Shown: one piece after another, positions 53,747 to 62,081 of the stretch
Layout of the letters: each line of letters opens with the position of its first letter
How positions within the stretch are numbered: position 1 is the stretch's first letter
DNA from: Treponema sp.
GTDB taxonomy: Bacteria > Spirochaetota > Spirochaetia > Treponematales > Breznakiellaceae
Length of the DNA stretch: 64,000 nucleotides
Direction: 5' to 3'
Assembly (NCBI GenBank): GCA_031266095.1
Contig: JAISBR010000085.1
Location: forward strand, 1-64,000
Translations under genes and position numbers: made by a program
The notes under the pieces: model-generated
Databases searched by the model: none
Told to the model about the DNA's origin: nothing
The model's input: the letters and a program-made list of their open reading frames with translations, nothing else

Positions 53747-53776
53747 ATTATACCAAAGAAATAGGGTGCTTGTCTA
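53747..53776 (-). promoter_or_regulatory. infC operon promoter
   Basis: On the minus strand TAGACA (53776-53771) and a perfect TATAAT (53752-53747) with an 18-base spacer. The predicted start near 53740 gives a leader of about 75 bases before TTG 53664. The leader contains a small GGGA-TTTT-TCCC hairpin near the ribosome site. Confidence 0.7.
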
Positions 53777-53799
53777 GGAGTTTACCGGGTTTTGTGCAT

Positions 53800-53843
53800 A
53801 AAATGATAAAAATCACCTGACCACTTACTTTACAAGTGGTCAG
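53800..53843 (-). terminator. Terminator downstream of htrA
   Basis: CTGACCACTT (53817-53826) and AAGTGGTCAG (53834-53843) form a perfect 10-base stem with a 7-base loop. Read on the minus strand it is followed by GTGATTTTTATCATTTT, a T-rich tail with some interruptions. It separates htrA from the infC promoter. Confidence 0.75.
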
Positions 53844-53895
53844 CCCGCGTTTGCTGCCTGAGACTACTCAAAAAAAGCCGGATTTTGGAACAGGC

Positions 53896-55413
53896 TCACT
53901 TCTTAAACTTCAGCGTCTCCAATGTAGAACCGCCTCGAATAACGCCGAACCAGAGCTCTTTGTCTGTCTTTTCACGCAGCAACTTGAAATAGGAGGCGAA
54001 GTCTCTCAGATCCTCTCCATTGACTGCTGTTATCCGGTCACCCTGCCTGAGGCCGATAATATCCGCCGGACTGTTGGCGATGACCTGGGCGACATAGATC
54101 CCCTTGGCGTCCCTGTCCAGACTGAGGTTTTGCCGCAGTTCATCACTGAGAGGAACCACATATACGCCGGGCCAAAGCTTCTTGTTATCCGAGGCTACCT
54201 GATCGGTACGGGCCTCAATACGGACCTTGAGTTCCCGCTGGACACCGTCCCTTATCAGGGTGAAAACGGCCTGATCGCCAGGCTTGAGATCCCCCACTAT
54301 CATGGTAAGCTGGTTCACTCCCCTAGCCTCTCTACCATCCACATGGGTAATAAAATCACCGGGGCGAATGCCGCCCTTCTCGGCGGGGGAACCGAGGAAG
54401 ACCTGGGAAGCCAAAGCGCCCCGCTTGCCTTCAATGCCCAGAGCCTCCATAGTTTCCCTGCCGGGTTCATTCAGGGATACGCCAAGCCAGCCGTAGCTGA
54501 TAGATCCAGAAGTAATAAACTCGTCTATTGAACGCTTGGCGTTGTTGATAGGGATGGCGAAGCCCAAGCCGACGCTGCCGCCCCCCGTAGTATTACTCGC
54601 AATCCAGGTGTTGATACCGATCACTTCCCCACGGATGTTGATCAGCGGGCCGCCGGAATTTCCCTGGTTAATGGGAGCGTCGGTCTGGATAAAATCGTTG
54701 ATATTACCGCCCGGCCCGCCGGTACGCCCCACAGCGCTCACGATTCCCATGGTCACCGAAAAAGAGAACTGCTCACCCAGGGGGTTACCCATCGCGATGG
54801 CCCAGTCTCCTACCCTCACCGAGTCCGAGTCGCCAAGCACCGCCAAGGGATAAGAATCGTCAGTCTTAAACGAGATCATGGCCAGGTCTTTGCGCAGATC
54901 TGTTCCCACCAGTTCCGCCGGGTATTCCTTGCCGTCTTTGGTGGCTACCCTGATCTCGTTAGCACCGTCCACCACGTGGTTATTGGTGAGGGCGTAATAG
55001 GTCCCGCCGGTGTTACGAACGATAATCCCCGATCCCAGGCCCTGGGAACGATATTCCCGTTCCTGCCCGCCGCCCTCATCCGAACCCCGTTCCCGGGGGC
55101 CGAAGAAGAATTCCCAGGGAATTCCGTTAAAGTTAGGAACCTGCTGCCTCCTGACCGAAACAGTTTTCAGCTCAACCACTGCGGGCAGCACTTTGTCCGA
55201 AACGGAACGAAAAGCGGTCTGCAAACCCTCGGCCATCACCAGGGCGTTTTCCGGGATAATCACCTGATTCTCCTGGGCTTGGGCGGTGTTTCGCGCTTTG
55301 GGGGTCGAACAGGAAAAAGACAAAAAAGCCAGAGAAAAACCGAAAATGGTTCCGATAAAAACCAGATTGAAGAAGAGTACTTTTTTTGAAGAGAGTTTTT
55401 TTACGATGTTCAT
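53896..55413 (-). CDS. degP: Do-family serine protease HtrA/DegP
   Basis: Periplasmic quality-control protease and chaperone, 505 aa. The N-terminal membrane anchor is VLFFNLVFIGTIFGFSLAFLSFSC, and the Cys could be a lipid site. The trypsin-like domain has the triad TNNHVVDGAN (His), DLRKDLAMI (Asp) and NQGNSGGPLI (Ser). Two PDZ domains follow (GGIRPGDFITHVDGREARGVNQL and SPADIIGLRQGDRITAVNGEDL). The start is ATG 55413, with AAGGAG seven bases upstream; TTG 55419 would add two residues only. Confidence 0.95.
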   Translation of the reverse strand: MNIVKKLSSKKVLFFNLVFIGTIFGFSLAFLSFSCSTPKARNTAQAQENQVIIPENALVMAEGLQTAFRSVSDKVLPAVVELKTVSVRRQQVPNFNGIPWEFFFGPRERGSDEGGGQEREYRSQGLGSGIIVRNTGGTYYALTNNHVVDGANEIRVATKDGKEYPAELVGTDLRKDLAMISFKTDDSYPLAVLGDSDSVRVGDWAIAMGNPLGEQFSFSVTMGIVSAVGRTGGPGGNINDFIQTDAPINQGNSGGPLINIRGEVIGINTWIASNTTGGGSVGLGFAIPINNAKRSIDEFITSGSISYGWLGVSLNEPGRETMEALGIEGKRGALASQVFLGSPAEKGGIRPGDFITHVDGREARGVNQLTMIVGDLKPGDQAVFTLIRDGVQRELKVRIEARTDQVASDNKKLWPGVYVVPLSDELRQNLSLDRDAKGIYVAQVIANSPADIIGLRQGDRITAVNGEDLRDFASYFKLLREKTDKELWFGVIRGGSTLETLKFKK

Positions 55414-55636
55414 AGACAACTCCTTGATTGAGGCATTTTCATACCCATAAATTTTGAAAAGCCTTTTTAATTGTTCATTCGCCCTAAGGCGATTATATAC
55501 TTTACCATAAAGCGGCGGAAACTTTTACCGTGGATATCCATCCATGATTATCGTTAAAAATTTTCTCTCATTATTGGATAAAATTCAACTCCTTAACCAT
55601 TATCACATAAATTAAATGCATATATCCTTTGAAAAG

Positions 55637-56407
55637 TTACATCACTTCTTCCAGAGGATCGGTAAGAATCTCAACTTTGTCATGAAAAATCGCCACTGTA
55701 TGTTCCCAATGGGCAGAGACCTTGTCATCTGCGGTGACCACGGTCCAGTCATCTTCCAGAATCCGTATGTCGCCGGTCCCCAGGTTGATCATAGGCTCAA
55801 TGGCTATGACCATGCCGTTGCTCATCCGGGGATTGGGGCCATGGGGATAATTGGGTACCTGGGGATCTTCGTGCAAGGCCAGCCCTACTCCATGGCCGCA
55901 AAACTCGTGTACCACTCCGTAACCCCTGGCCTCAGCGTGGCCCTGCACCGCTCTGGCGATCTGGAGGAGCCGGTCTCCGGCTTTTACCGCTGCGATGCCC
56001 CGGTACAGGCACTCTCTGGTGGTCACGTTAAGATCATGCACCGCCTTGCTTACTTTCCCCACTTCTATGCTCAGGGCCTGATCGCTTACAAAGCCATCCA
56101 GTTCTATGCCGCCGTCCAGGGAAACCAGGTCCCCTTCACGGATTTTTCGTTTGGAGGGGATGCCATGGATTACCTCGTTGTTGATGGAAATGCAGAGAGC
56201 CGCGGGATAGGGATTCCTTGCGGGGCCGTAACCCAGAAACGCCGGTTTCCCGCCGGCCTGTTTTATCCAGACCCTCACCCAGCGGTCAATCTCGATGGTC
56301 TGGACGTCGGGCTTTATCAGGGGAATAAGTTCCCGATACATGGCTGAAAGCAGCTTACAGGATTTTCTGATTCCATTGATCTGTTTTTCATTTTTCAAGC
56401 GGATCAT
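55637..56407 (-). CDS. map: Methionine aminopeptidase, type I
   Basis: Removes N-terminal Met from nascent proteins. The 256-aa protein has the five metal ligands in their usual context: VIHGIPSKRKIREGDLVSLDGGIELDGFVSDQALSIEVG (two Asp), VHEFCGHGVGLALHEDPQVPNYP (His), MVIAIEPMINLG (Glu) and the late HWEHTVAI (Glu). It starts at ATG 56407, 10 bases after the J-domain gene on the same strand. Confidence 0.96.
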   Translation of the reverse strand: MIRLKNEKQINGIRKSCKLLSAMYRELIPLIKPDVQTIEIDRWVRVWIKQAGGKPAFLGYGPARNPYPAALCISINNEVIHGIPSKRKIREGDLVSLDGGIELDGFVSDQALSIEVGKVSKAVHDLNVTTRECLYRGIAAVKAGDRLLQIARAVQGHAEARGYGVVHEFCGHGVGLALHEDPQVPNYPHGPNPRMSNGMVIAIEPMINLGTGDIRILEDDWTVVTADDKVSAHWEHTVAIFHDKVEILTDPLEEVM

Positions 56408-56417
56408 CGCGTCTAAC

Positions 56418-57194
56418 CTACACCTTTAGTCCGTGACGGAGTCGTTTTGTATAGGGAAGAGCGGGGTCTCGTTTCAACGCCCCCTGAATAATATACCTCG
56501 CAGCATCTTTATCCCCCAAATCAAGAAGGGTCTCCGCCATAGAACGCATCCAACGGGCTTCGTCGTGGGCCTGAAAGCCCAGGCTAAGCATTGTTTCCAT
56601 GCACCCGATCCAGGTTTCCGCATCTACCTGGGGTTTGAGCCGGAGCCGGATCAGGGCCTTGAGGTAGTTTTCAACCTCTTCCATAAAATGCCGGAAATAG
56701 GGCAAGCGCCGTTCTTCCCGTACCAGTATTACCAGCAGCCTGAACGCCTCGTAGCCGTACTGCCGTTTGTCCAATTCTTCGGCGAGGAGGAAGAGACAGT
56801 CCATCCAGTCTTCCCGGTCAAGATATTGTTCCATTCGGAAATTAACGCCGCCGTTTTTCCGCCAGATATTAATAGCCTCGTCCTCCTCAAGGTGAAGTAG
56901 CTCAAAAAATATGAGCTTTGCCTGGCTTGTGAGATCGTTACTCCGCTCACGGAGCCATGTCCTATAATCAAAGCCGGTATTCCGCACGAAACGGGTATAG
57001 GCCCGGTCATATTCGTAACGGCGATCAGGGCTGGAAAGTACCTCATAGGCGGTGAGGAGTTTCCGCATCGCCTCTTCAGCGCCCTTGCCCGCTATGTCCG
57101 GATGAAGCCGCTTCGCTTTTTCGCGGAACGCTTTTTTTATTTCATCGGTTGAAGCCTCGCTCCGGACATCAAGCAGATCGTAATAGTTGTTCAT
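56418..57194 (-). CDS. J-domain protein
   Basis: A 258-aa protein. Residues 1-68 are a J domain (NYYDLLDVRSEASTDEIKKAFREKAKRLHPDIAGK...LLTAYEVLSSPDRRYEYDRAY) with the HPD motif intact, so it can stimulate a DnaK. No Gly/Phe-rich region or zinc domain follows; instead there is a helical region of about 180 residues with TPR-like character (EDWMDCLFLLAEELDKRQYGYEAFRLLVILVREERRLPYF). The client specificity is unknown. Confidence 0.88.
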   Translation of the reverse strand: MNNYYDLLDVRSEASTDEIKKAFREKAKRLHPDIAGKGAEEAMRKLLTAYEVLSSPDRRYEYDRAYTRFVRNTGFDYRTWLRERSNDLTSQAKLIFFELLHLEEDEAINIWRKNGGVNFRMEQYLDREDWMDCLFLLAEELDKRQYGYEAFRLLVILVREERRLPYFRHFMEEVENYLKALIRLRLKPQVDAETWIGCMETMLSLGFQAHDEARWMRSMAETLLDLGDKDAARYIIQGALKRDPALPYTKRLRHGLKV

Positions 57195-57511
57195 GAGAGC
57201 AGCATCTTTTTGCCGGCCAACACCGTCAACGCAGGAAGGAAGCCCTCGGCCCTGCCAAGAGCTGCCTTGACTCTGCTCCGCAGAGCCGAGTTAAAGTCCT
57301 CTTCTGTTTTTATTGAGGCAAGGTTGATACCCGCATGGTACATGGTATCCCAGGCGCCGGCCACGCGCCCCGCCGCCGTGACGCCGCTTGCGGTGTTGGT
57401 GTTTCCGTAGTTGAGGGCTTTGACGGCCAGTTCCATGGCCAGAACACAGGATTCGGCCGCATTCATCAATTCGGCCGCATTCATCAAATTGAACATAAAA
57501 CACGGTTTCAT
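57191..57511 (-). pseudogene. Truncated formimidoyltetrahydrofolate cyclodeaminase
   Basis: CVLAMELAVKALNYGNTNTASGVTAAGRVAGAWDTMYHAGINLASIKTEEDFNSALRSRV is the C-terminal part of the FTCD_C/FchA fold, where AASD...A...G...N...N matches are clear. Roughly the first 80 residues are missing; in their place is FNLMNAAELMNAAE, made by a tandem 18-base duplication. It is next to glutamate formimidoyltransferase, its natural partner in histidine degradation. Reading frame remains open for 106 codons from ATG 57511, so a peptide may be made. Confidence 0.75.
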
Positions 57512-57518
57512 GGTACTT

Positions 57519-58415
57519 CTATAAAAAGTGGTTTTCAAGGACTTGTTTTTTATAATCAAAATTTTCAATTTGAAGGTAGTATTCGGCGCAGTCAATCAAG
57601 GCCTTTGCCGGAGCAAGGCCGATAAGCTCGCTTCCCGCGATGGTAACACCCCAGCGTCTGGCTTCGGCACGGACCGCCTCAAAAACCCGGTAAATGGGGG
57701 TACCATTAAAGTTTACAAAATTGATCGAGACCTGGGCAAGGTTCCGCCCCTCAAGCATTACCCCAATGGCCTTACAGTACCGATAACCGCCGCTGGAACC
57801 CCGGACGGTTTTGGCAATAGCGTTGGCGATTTTAATGTCCGAAGTGTCCAGGTTGATGTTATAGGCGATAAGGGGAAGCCTCGCCCCAATTGCCATGATA
57901 CCGGCGCTTGGGTGAATCTTCCGCTCACCATAATCAGGCGCCCATTCTTCCCGCAGGAGTTTTTCAGGCATACCCTCGAATTCGCCTTTACGTACCGCCT
58001 CAAGGTTTACCCGCTCCGGCCTGGTGGCGGAATATTCGTAGAGGAAGCTCGGTATATGAAGCTCCTTCCAGATACGTCCAGCCACCTGTTTTGACAGTTC
58101 GACACATTCATCAACGGTGACTTCTTTGATCGGCACAAAGGGAAACACATCGCAGGCGCCCATCCGGGGATGTTCACCTTTGTGTTCCCGCATATCAATT
58201 TTTTCACTTGCCAGCTTGCAGAGCCGGAATGCCGCCTCCGCGATACCCTCGGGAGAGCCGGCCAGGGTGAATACACTGCGATTGTGGCTGCGGTCCGCCG
58301 AATGATCAAGCAGGGCGGCGCCGGGAACACTTTGGGCTTCCCGTACCATGTCGCCGATAACTTCCTCCCGACGGCCTTCGCTGAAATTCGGAATAAATTC
58401 TACTGTTTTGGCCAT
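57519..58415 (-). CDS. ftcD: Glutamate formimidoyltransferase
   Basis: Moves the formimino group from formiminoglutamate to tetrahydrofolate. The 298-aa protein matches the FTCD N and middle domains: VEFIPNFSEGRREEVI, LLDHSADRSHNRSVFTLAGSPEG (the active-site His region), HKGEHPRMGACDVFPFVPI-like sequence (EHKGEHPRMGACDVFPFVPI), and GLAPAKALIDCAEYYLQIENF. The start is ATG 58415, preceded by a G-rich ribosome site; codons upstream to 58460 lack family match. The downstream cyclodeaminase gene is truncated, so formiminotetrahydrofolate use depends on an enzyme elsewhere. Confidence 0.93.
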   Translation of the reverse strand: MAKTVEFIPNFSEGRREEVIGDMVREAQSVPGAALLDHSADRSHNRSVFTLAGSPEGIAEAAFRLCKLASEKIDMREHKGEHPRMGACDVFPFVPIKEVTVDECVELSKQVAGRIWKELHIPSFLYEYSATRPERVNLEAVRKGEFEGMPEKLLREEWAPDYGERKIHPSAGIMAIGARLPLIAYNINLDTSDIKIANAIAKTVRGSSGGYRYCKAIGVMLEGRNLAQVSINFVNFNGTPIYRVFEAVRAEARRWGVTIAGSELIGLAPAKALIDCAEYYLQIENFDYKKQVLENHFL

Positions 58416-58508
58416 CCTGCCCCCCAAGTACACCGGTCTCTTTCTTGCAAGATGCTTCATTATACTTCAAATATAGACGTTTATAAAAGCGGGATTATCA
58501 AGAATCTT

Positions 58509-58633
58509 GAGCCTGTTCCAAAACTAATTGACTATGCGCTAAAGCGCATGGTGCGAACCTTCGGTTCGATGGAACAAGCTCTTGCGGTTTTTACAGGAAG
58601 CTGTTCCAAAAACTGAAGTTTTGGAACAGCCTC
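58509..58633. repeat. Second copy of the multi-arm palindromic element (opposite orientation)
   Basis: Reverse-complemented, these 125 bases match 21392-21546 at all but two positions, apart from a 30-base segment present only in the first copy. That segment is bounded by repeats of AAAAACCGC. The outer 21-base arms of the first copy are absent here. Inner arms ATGCGCTAAAGCGCAT and CGAACCTTCGGTTCG are conserved. Confidence 0.93.
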
Positions 58634-58661
58634 TCTTGTTTAATAGTATCAATCGGAAGAG

Positions 58662-59195
58662 GTGGTACTCTGGTCTGACGGGCCGGAGATGTCAGCCCCT
58701 TGCGGGGCTCATATAAAAAGACGGACAAAGCGGACGCGCTGCAATGAGCGCGGATAGTGGAGCAGTTTCGGGAGGAGCAGCTGCCGGTGGCGCCGCTGCC
58801 GAGTGAGCGGGAGATGCGGCGGCGGAAACTCATTCTAAGCCACAAACGGGCGGTGAAGCTGCGGGTGCAGCTGATTAACCTGGTACATGGGCTGTCCCAG
58901 ACTGGAACAGCGGGCTGTCCTAGACTGGAACAGTGGGCTGTCCTAGACTGGAACTGCCGGCTGTCCTAGACTGGAACTGCAGGCTGTTCTAGACTGAAAC
59001 TGCCGGCTGTTCGAGGCATACGCGGCCTATGTGGGAGACGGGAACCGGTTTGAGCATGCGGGGCAGGTGAGCAATTACCTGGGGCTGGCGCCCCGAGTCG
59101 ATATATCAGGCACGCTGGTGATGTCCCGCAACAGTCGAGCGTTGCTGGCAGCGGCAGCCGCTCCCCCGGGCCGGATACCCCCTGTCGCCCGCTGA
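58662..59195 (+). pseudogene. IS110-family transposase remnant holding a 23-bp array
   Basis: A left-end sequence GTGGTACTCTGGTCTGACGGG at 58662 is shared with 40867. From 58757 a frame reads EQFREEQLPVAPLPSEREMRRRKLILSHKRAVKLRVQLINLVHGL, like the middle of IS110 transposases. After a 23-bp tandem array, another frame (59007-59195) reads LFEAYAAYVGDGNRFEHAGQVSNYLGLAPRVDISGTLVMSRNSRALLAAAAA, the C-terminal Transposase_20 domain. Much of the gene is missing. It differs from the IS110 at 1-516. Confidence 0.8.
58890..59004. repeat. Array of five 23-bp palindromic units
   Basis: Units start at 58890, 58913, 58936, 58959 and 58982, consensus GGCTGTCCTAGACTGGAACTGCC. GGC(T)G(T) and (AC)(A/T)GCC ends and the inner TCC/GGA pair give each unit dyad symmetry. 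A partial sixth unit at 59005 (GGCTGTT) merges into transposase sequence. Confidence 0.92.
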
Positions 59196-59315
59196 GTAAA
59201 GGCGATCAGCAGGTGAATTGGAACAGCCTTATTTTATAATGCGGCTGTCCTGGTTGGCCGGTGTCAGGGGCCTTGCATATCGGGAAAAAAACATCTATGG
59301 TGATAAGGTAATTTC

Positions 59316-60623
59316 ATGAAAGTATATGCGTTTCCCCGAGGGGGCCTTTCATTTGATGACCCGACGGTTCCGCCTAAAAATTCCAGTGTGGTAGCTTTCC
59401 TCCCTACTCTCGCGGTTATTCCTATGAGTCCCAGTGTCGGCGGCCGGGTGTATCCCCTGGTCAATGTAGGCGACAGGGTGAGAGAAGGAATGCTCATCGG
59501 CAGGGCTTCGGGGATGGGGGCGGCTAATGTGCATGCGACCGTACCCGGCAGGGTAACTCAAAGGGTATCATGGAAGAATACTGAGGGTATCCGGGACGCC
59601 CTGGTTATCCGTATGGAAGGGGCCTTTGGGCAGCTCGGTAAAAGGGAAGAAATTTTCTCCTGGAAAGGGATGAACTGCTATGATCTGCAGCGTCTTATTG
59701 CTGAATACGGCGTGGTGGAGATGGAAGGCTCAGGCGCGCCGGTCGCGGAAATCTTCTCCGCATTTAGAACCGCTGGAAAACAGGGGAGTCTGGTATTGCG
59801 CTGCGTATTTGATGATCCCTGGCTGGCTGCGGATTATGTACTCTGCAAAGAGCGGCTTAGCGCGGTAGTGGAGGGGACTATTATCACGGCTCACACCCTC
59901 AGCAAAGTGGACCGGATCGTATTCGCTGTTTCCAGCCCTGAGCGGGATTTGGGTGAGGCGATGCTCGCCGAGGCGGCCCGCTGGGATATTCCCGCCTCCC
60001 TCTTATTGGTAGGGTCTCACTATCCCCAGCGGAACCGGCGGGAACTGGAATTGGTATTACGGCATTATGAAAAAAAAGAGGGGCTTGATCTGGGCTCCCT
60101 CATTATTCTGGGGCCGGCGACTATGGCGGCGGTATACGACGCGGTGAAATTCAAGCATCCTCCCCTTGATCGCTATGTGGCGGTGGGTGGTTCGGCGGTA
60201 AAAAACCCCCGGGTGATGAAGGTTCGTATCGGGAAACGGCTGAGAGAGTTGTTCGCCGAATGCGGGGGCTTTATTACCGCGCCGAAACGCGTTGCCATAG
60301 GTACGCCCCTCTTGGGAAGGGCGGTGGTGGAGATGGATGAGCCGGTAACTAAAACCAGTTACGCAGTGTTCGCCCTGCTAAAGGCCCAGGCCGGGGATGA
60401 CTTTGAACGGAACTGTATCGGCTGTGGGGAATGCCGGGGCGTGTGCCCGGTGGGCCTTGATCCCGAAGAGTTGTACAAAGAGATCGTCGCTTTCAATACG
60501 GGAAAAGCCCCGGAAGGAGCGCTGGAATGTCATGGCTGTGGTTGTTGCGAGGCGGTGTGTCCTTCCCGCCTGCCCTTATCCGGGGTGATCCGGGGAAACC
60601 GGCGGGGAGAGCGTTATGCTTGA
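59316..60623 (+). CDS. rnfC: RnfC-like electron transport complex subunit, divergent
   Basis: A 435-aa protein of RnfC length and domain order: N-terminal barrel-sandwich domain (VYPLVNVGDRVREGMLIGRASG, ANVHATVPGRV), a central Rossmann-like region, an SLBB-like region, and two C-terminal 4Fe-4S motifs, CIGCGECRGVCPVGL and CHGCGCCEAVCPSRL. In ordinary RnfC the centre has GGAGFPT and ECEP segments for NADH/FMN. Here the matching positions read GSGAPVA and CVFDDPW, so NADH oxidation is doubtful. It starts at ATG 59316, with TAAGGT upstream, and opens a cluster of five overlapping genes. Confidence 0.85.
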   Translation: MKVYAFPRGGLSFDDPTVPPKNSSVVAFLPTLAVIPMSPSVGGRVYPLVNVGDRVREGMLIGRASGMGAANVHATVPGRVTQRVSWKNTEGIRDALVIRMEGAFGQLGKREEIFSWKGMNCYDLQRLIAEYGVVEMEGSGAPVAEIFSAFRTAGKQGSLVLRCVFDDPWLAADYVLCKERLSAVVEGTIITAHTLSKVDRIVFAVSSPERDLGEAMLAEAARWDIPASLLLVGSHYPQRNRRELELVLRHYEKKEGLDLGSLIILGPATMAAVYDAVKFKHPPLDRYVAVGGSAVKNPRVMKVRIGKRLRELFAECGGFITAPKRVAIGTPLLGRAVVEMDEPVTKTSYAVFALLKAQAGDDFERNCIGCGECRGVCPVGLDPEELYKEIVAFNTGKAPEGALECHGCGCCEAVCPSRLPLSGVIRGNRRGERYA

Positions 60624-61647
60624 CCGGAACCTGCCGCCAGGACAGAAGCCGCAGATTAATCTTTCCCGGTCCACTACGGGTCGGATGTGGCTGGTTTTTT
60701 GCTGCGCCGGGCTGGGGGTACTACAATCGGCTCTCAGCGACGGCGGGGCTTCTCTTATGGTGGCCCTCACCGCCCTCTGTTCCGCGATTCCGGCGGAATT
60801 CATCTTTACCTGGCGGAAAAATGGTTTTGCGAAAATAAAAGACGGGAGCGCCGCCGCCTCGGCCATGGTCTTGGCACTGCTTTTGCCGAACCGGATACAT
60901 CCTCTGTACGCGGCATTGGGCGCGCTTTTCGCTATGGTGGTAGTGAAGTACAGTTTTGGCGGTCTGGGATCGAACTGGCTGAATCCAAGCTTGGGCGGCT
61001 GGCTTTTTGTTCGCTTTTCCTGGCCCGGCGTGTTCAATAAAGCCCTTGAGGGTGCCTCTTCAGGAATTGTCACCCCGTCGGGGGAAGCCGTCGTCAGTGC
61101 CCTTGACGGCAAAGTAACGGCATTTTTTAACAGCACGGTTTTTCGCGTTACAGGAGCGGAATTGCCTTCGGGCTATATTGATCTGATGTTTCCCGAAACG
61201 CCGGGCATCATCGCCGACCGGGGGCTATTGGCCCTGTTTTTAGGCGTTATTCTTATCACCGCCTTCCGGGTGGGCCGTTCCTGGGCGCCTGCGGTGTTTC
61301 TGGCGGTATTTGCGATACTCGTAAGGTTCGCAGGCGCTGTTGATGCGCTTCCCTGGGAAGGGGATGTACTCTACGCCTTGTGTTCCGGCGGCGTAATTGT
61401 TACGGCTTTTATTCTGGCTGTGGAACCGGTAAGCGGTGCCAAGTCCGGCGCCGGTGTTCTATTTACCATGGTGTTGGCCGCTATTCTTTCCTGGATATTT
61501 CGTTATAAGGCATTTGAACTGTACGGCGGCTTTTTAGCTATTGCTCTGGTGAACGCCTTTACCCCGGTGATACGGCTGTTGGAGGGACAGCTGCTCTACT
61601 CACGGAAGAAGCGTATGAAGGAAGCTATTGCGAGGGATCTGGCATGA
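60616..61647 (+). CDS. rnfD: RnfD-like membrane subunit
   Basis: A 343-aa membrane protein of the NqrB/RnfD family: ASAMVLALLLPNRIHPLYAALGALFAMVVVKYSFGGLGSNWLNPSLGGWLFVRFSWP is a strong match to the GG.G.N..NPA..G segment. The usual flavin attachment motif (S-G-A-T-P) appears as SSGIVTPSG, with an extra residue, so covalent FMN binding is uncertain. About nine membrane helices. Overlaps rnfC by eight bases. Confidence 0.88.
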   Translation: MLDRNLPPGQKPQINLSRSTTGRMWLVFCCAGLGVLQSALSDGGASLMVALTALCSAIPAEFIFTWRKNGFAKIKDGSAAASAMVLALLLPNRIHPLYAALGALFAMVVVKYSFGGLGSNWLNPSLGGWLFVRFSWPGVFNKALEGASSGIVTPSGEAVVSALDGKVTAFFNSTVFRVTGAELPSGYIDLMFPETPGIIADRGLLALFLGVILITAFRVGRSWAPAVFLAVFAILVRFAGAVDALPWEGDVLYALCSGGVIVTAFILAVEPVSGAKSGAGVLFTMVLAAILSWIFRYKAFELYGGFLAIALVNAFTPVIRLLEGQLLYSRKKRMKEAIARDLA

Positions 61648-62081
61648 GTGTATCTGAACTCAAAGGCCGGGCGATTTTCCTGGCCTGGATCGCAGGTATT
61701 CTCCTTGCCGGCTTATTGCTCTGGTCTCTTACCCAGTCTTTGCAGGCCCGCAATCTTCTGCGGGCAGTGAACAAAGTACTTATATCCCTTGAAGATTCCC
61801 GGCGGCTTTCCGCTCCCCTGGGCCGGCGCGCTGTCACCACAAACCCAATGGGCATCTGGTATTCCATGCTCGGTTCCAGCGCAAGTATGTTTGTGTTTCC
61901 CATTATGTGGGACGGTATCCTCATTCCCTGCGGAGCGCTGGTGTCTTCGGAAGGAAAGGTAGAGGAGTTGCTGCCCTTAACCGGCCACGCGAGGCAGGTC
62001 CTGGACCAGCTTCCCCAGGGGCTGGTCCAGTTGTATGTCCGCCGGGTAGAAGCCGCCGCCGCGGTAAGAGGCGGGCAATGA
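61644..62081 (+). CDS. rnfG: RnfG-like subunit, short, without flavin motif
   Basis: A 145-aa protein with one N-terminal membrane helix (IFLAWIAGILLAGLLLWSL) and a small extracytoplasmic domain. Its place between rnfD and rnfE, length and topology fit RnfG, which normally is about 200 aa. The FMN_bind domain and the S/T-G-A-T site are not recognisable: VTTNPMGIWYSMLGSSASMFVFPIMWDGILIPCGALVSSEGKVEELLPL has no such motif. Identity as RnfG is by position; it could be a replacement protein. ATGA overlap with rnfD. Confidence 0.6.
   Translation: MSVSELKGRAIFLAWIAGILLAGLLLWSLTQSLQARNLLRAVNKVLISLEDSRRLSAPLGRRAVTTNPMGIWYSMLGSSASMFVFPIMWDGILIPCGALVSSEGKVEELLPLTGHARQVLDQLPQGLVQLYVRRVEAAAAVRGGQ

Noticed and set aside
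53836..54531. Plus-strand frame antisense to htrA
   Set aside because: htrA carries an intact catalytic triad and PDZ domains on the other strand.
59218..59240. Promoter for the rnf cluster from TTGGAA and TATAAT
   Set aside because: The spacer is only 11 bases; the TATAAT may still serve with an unseen -35, but evidence is too weak.
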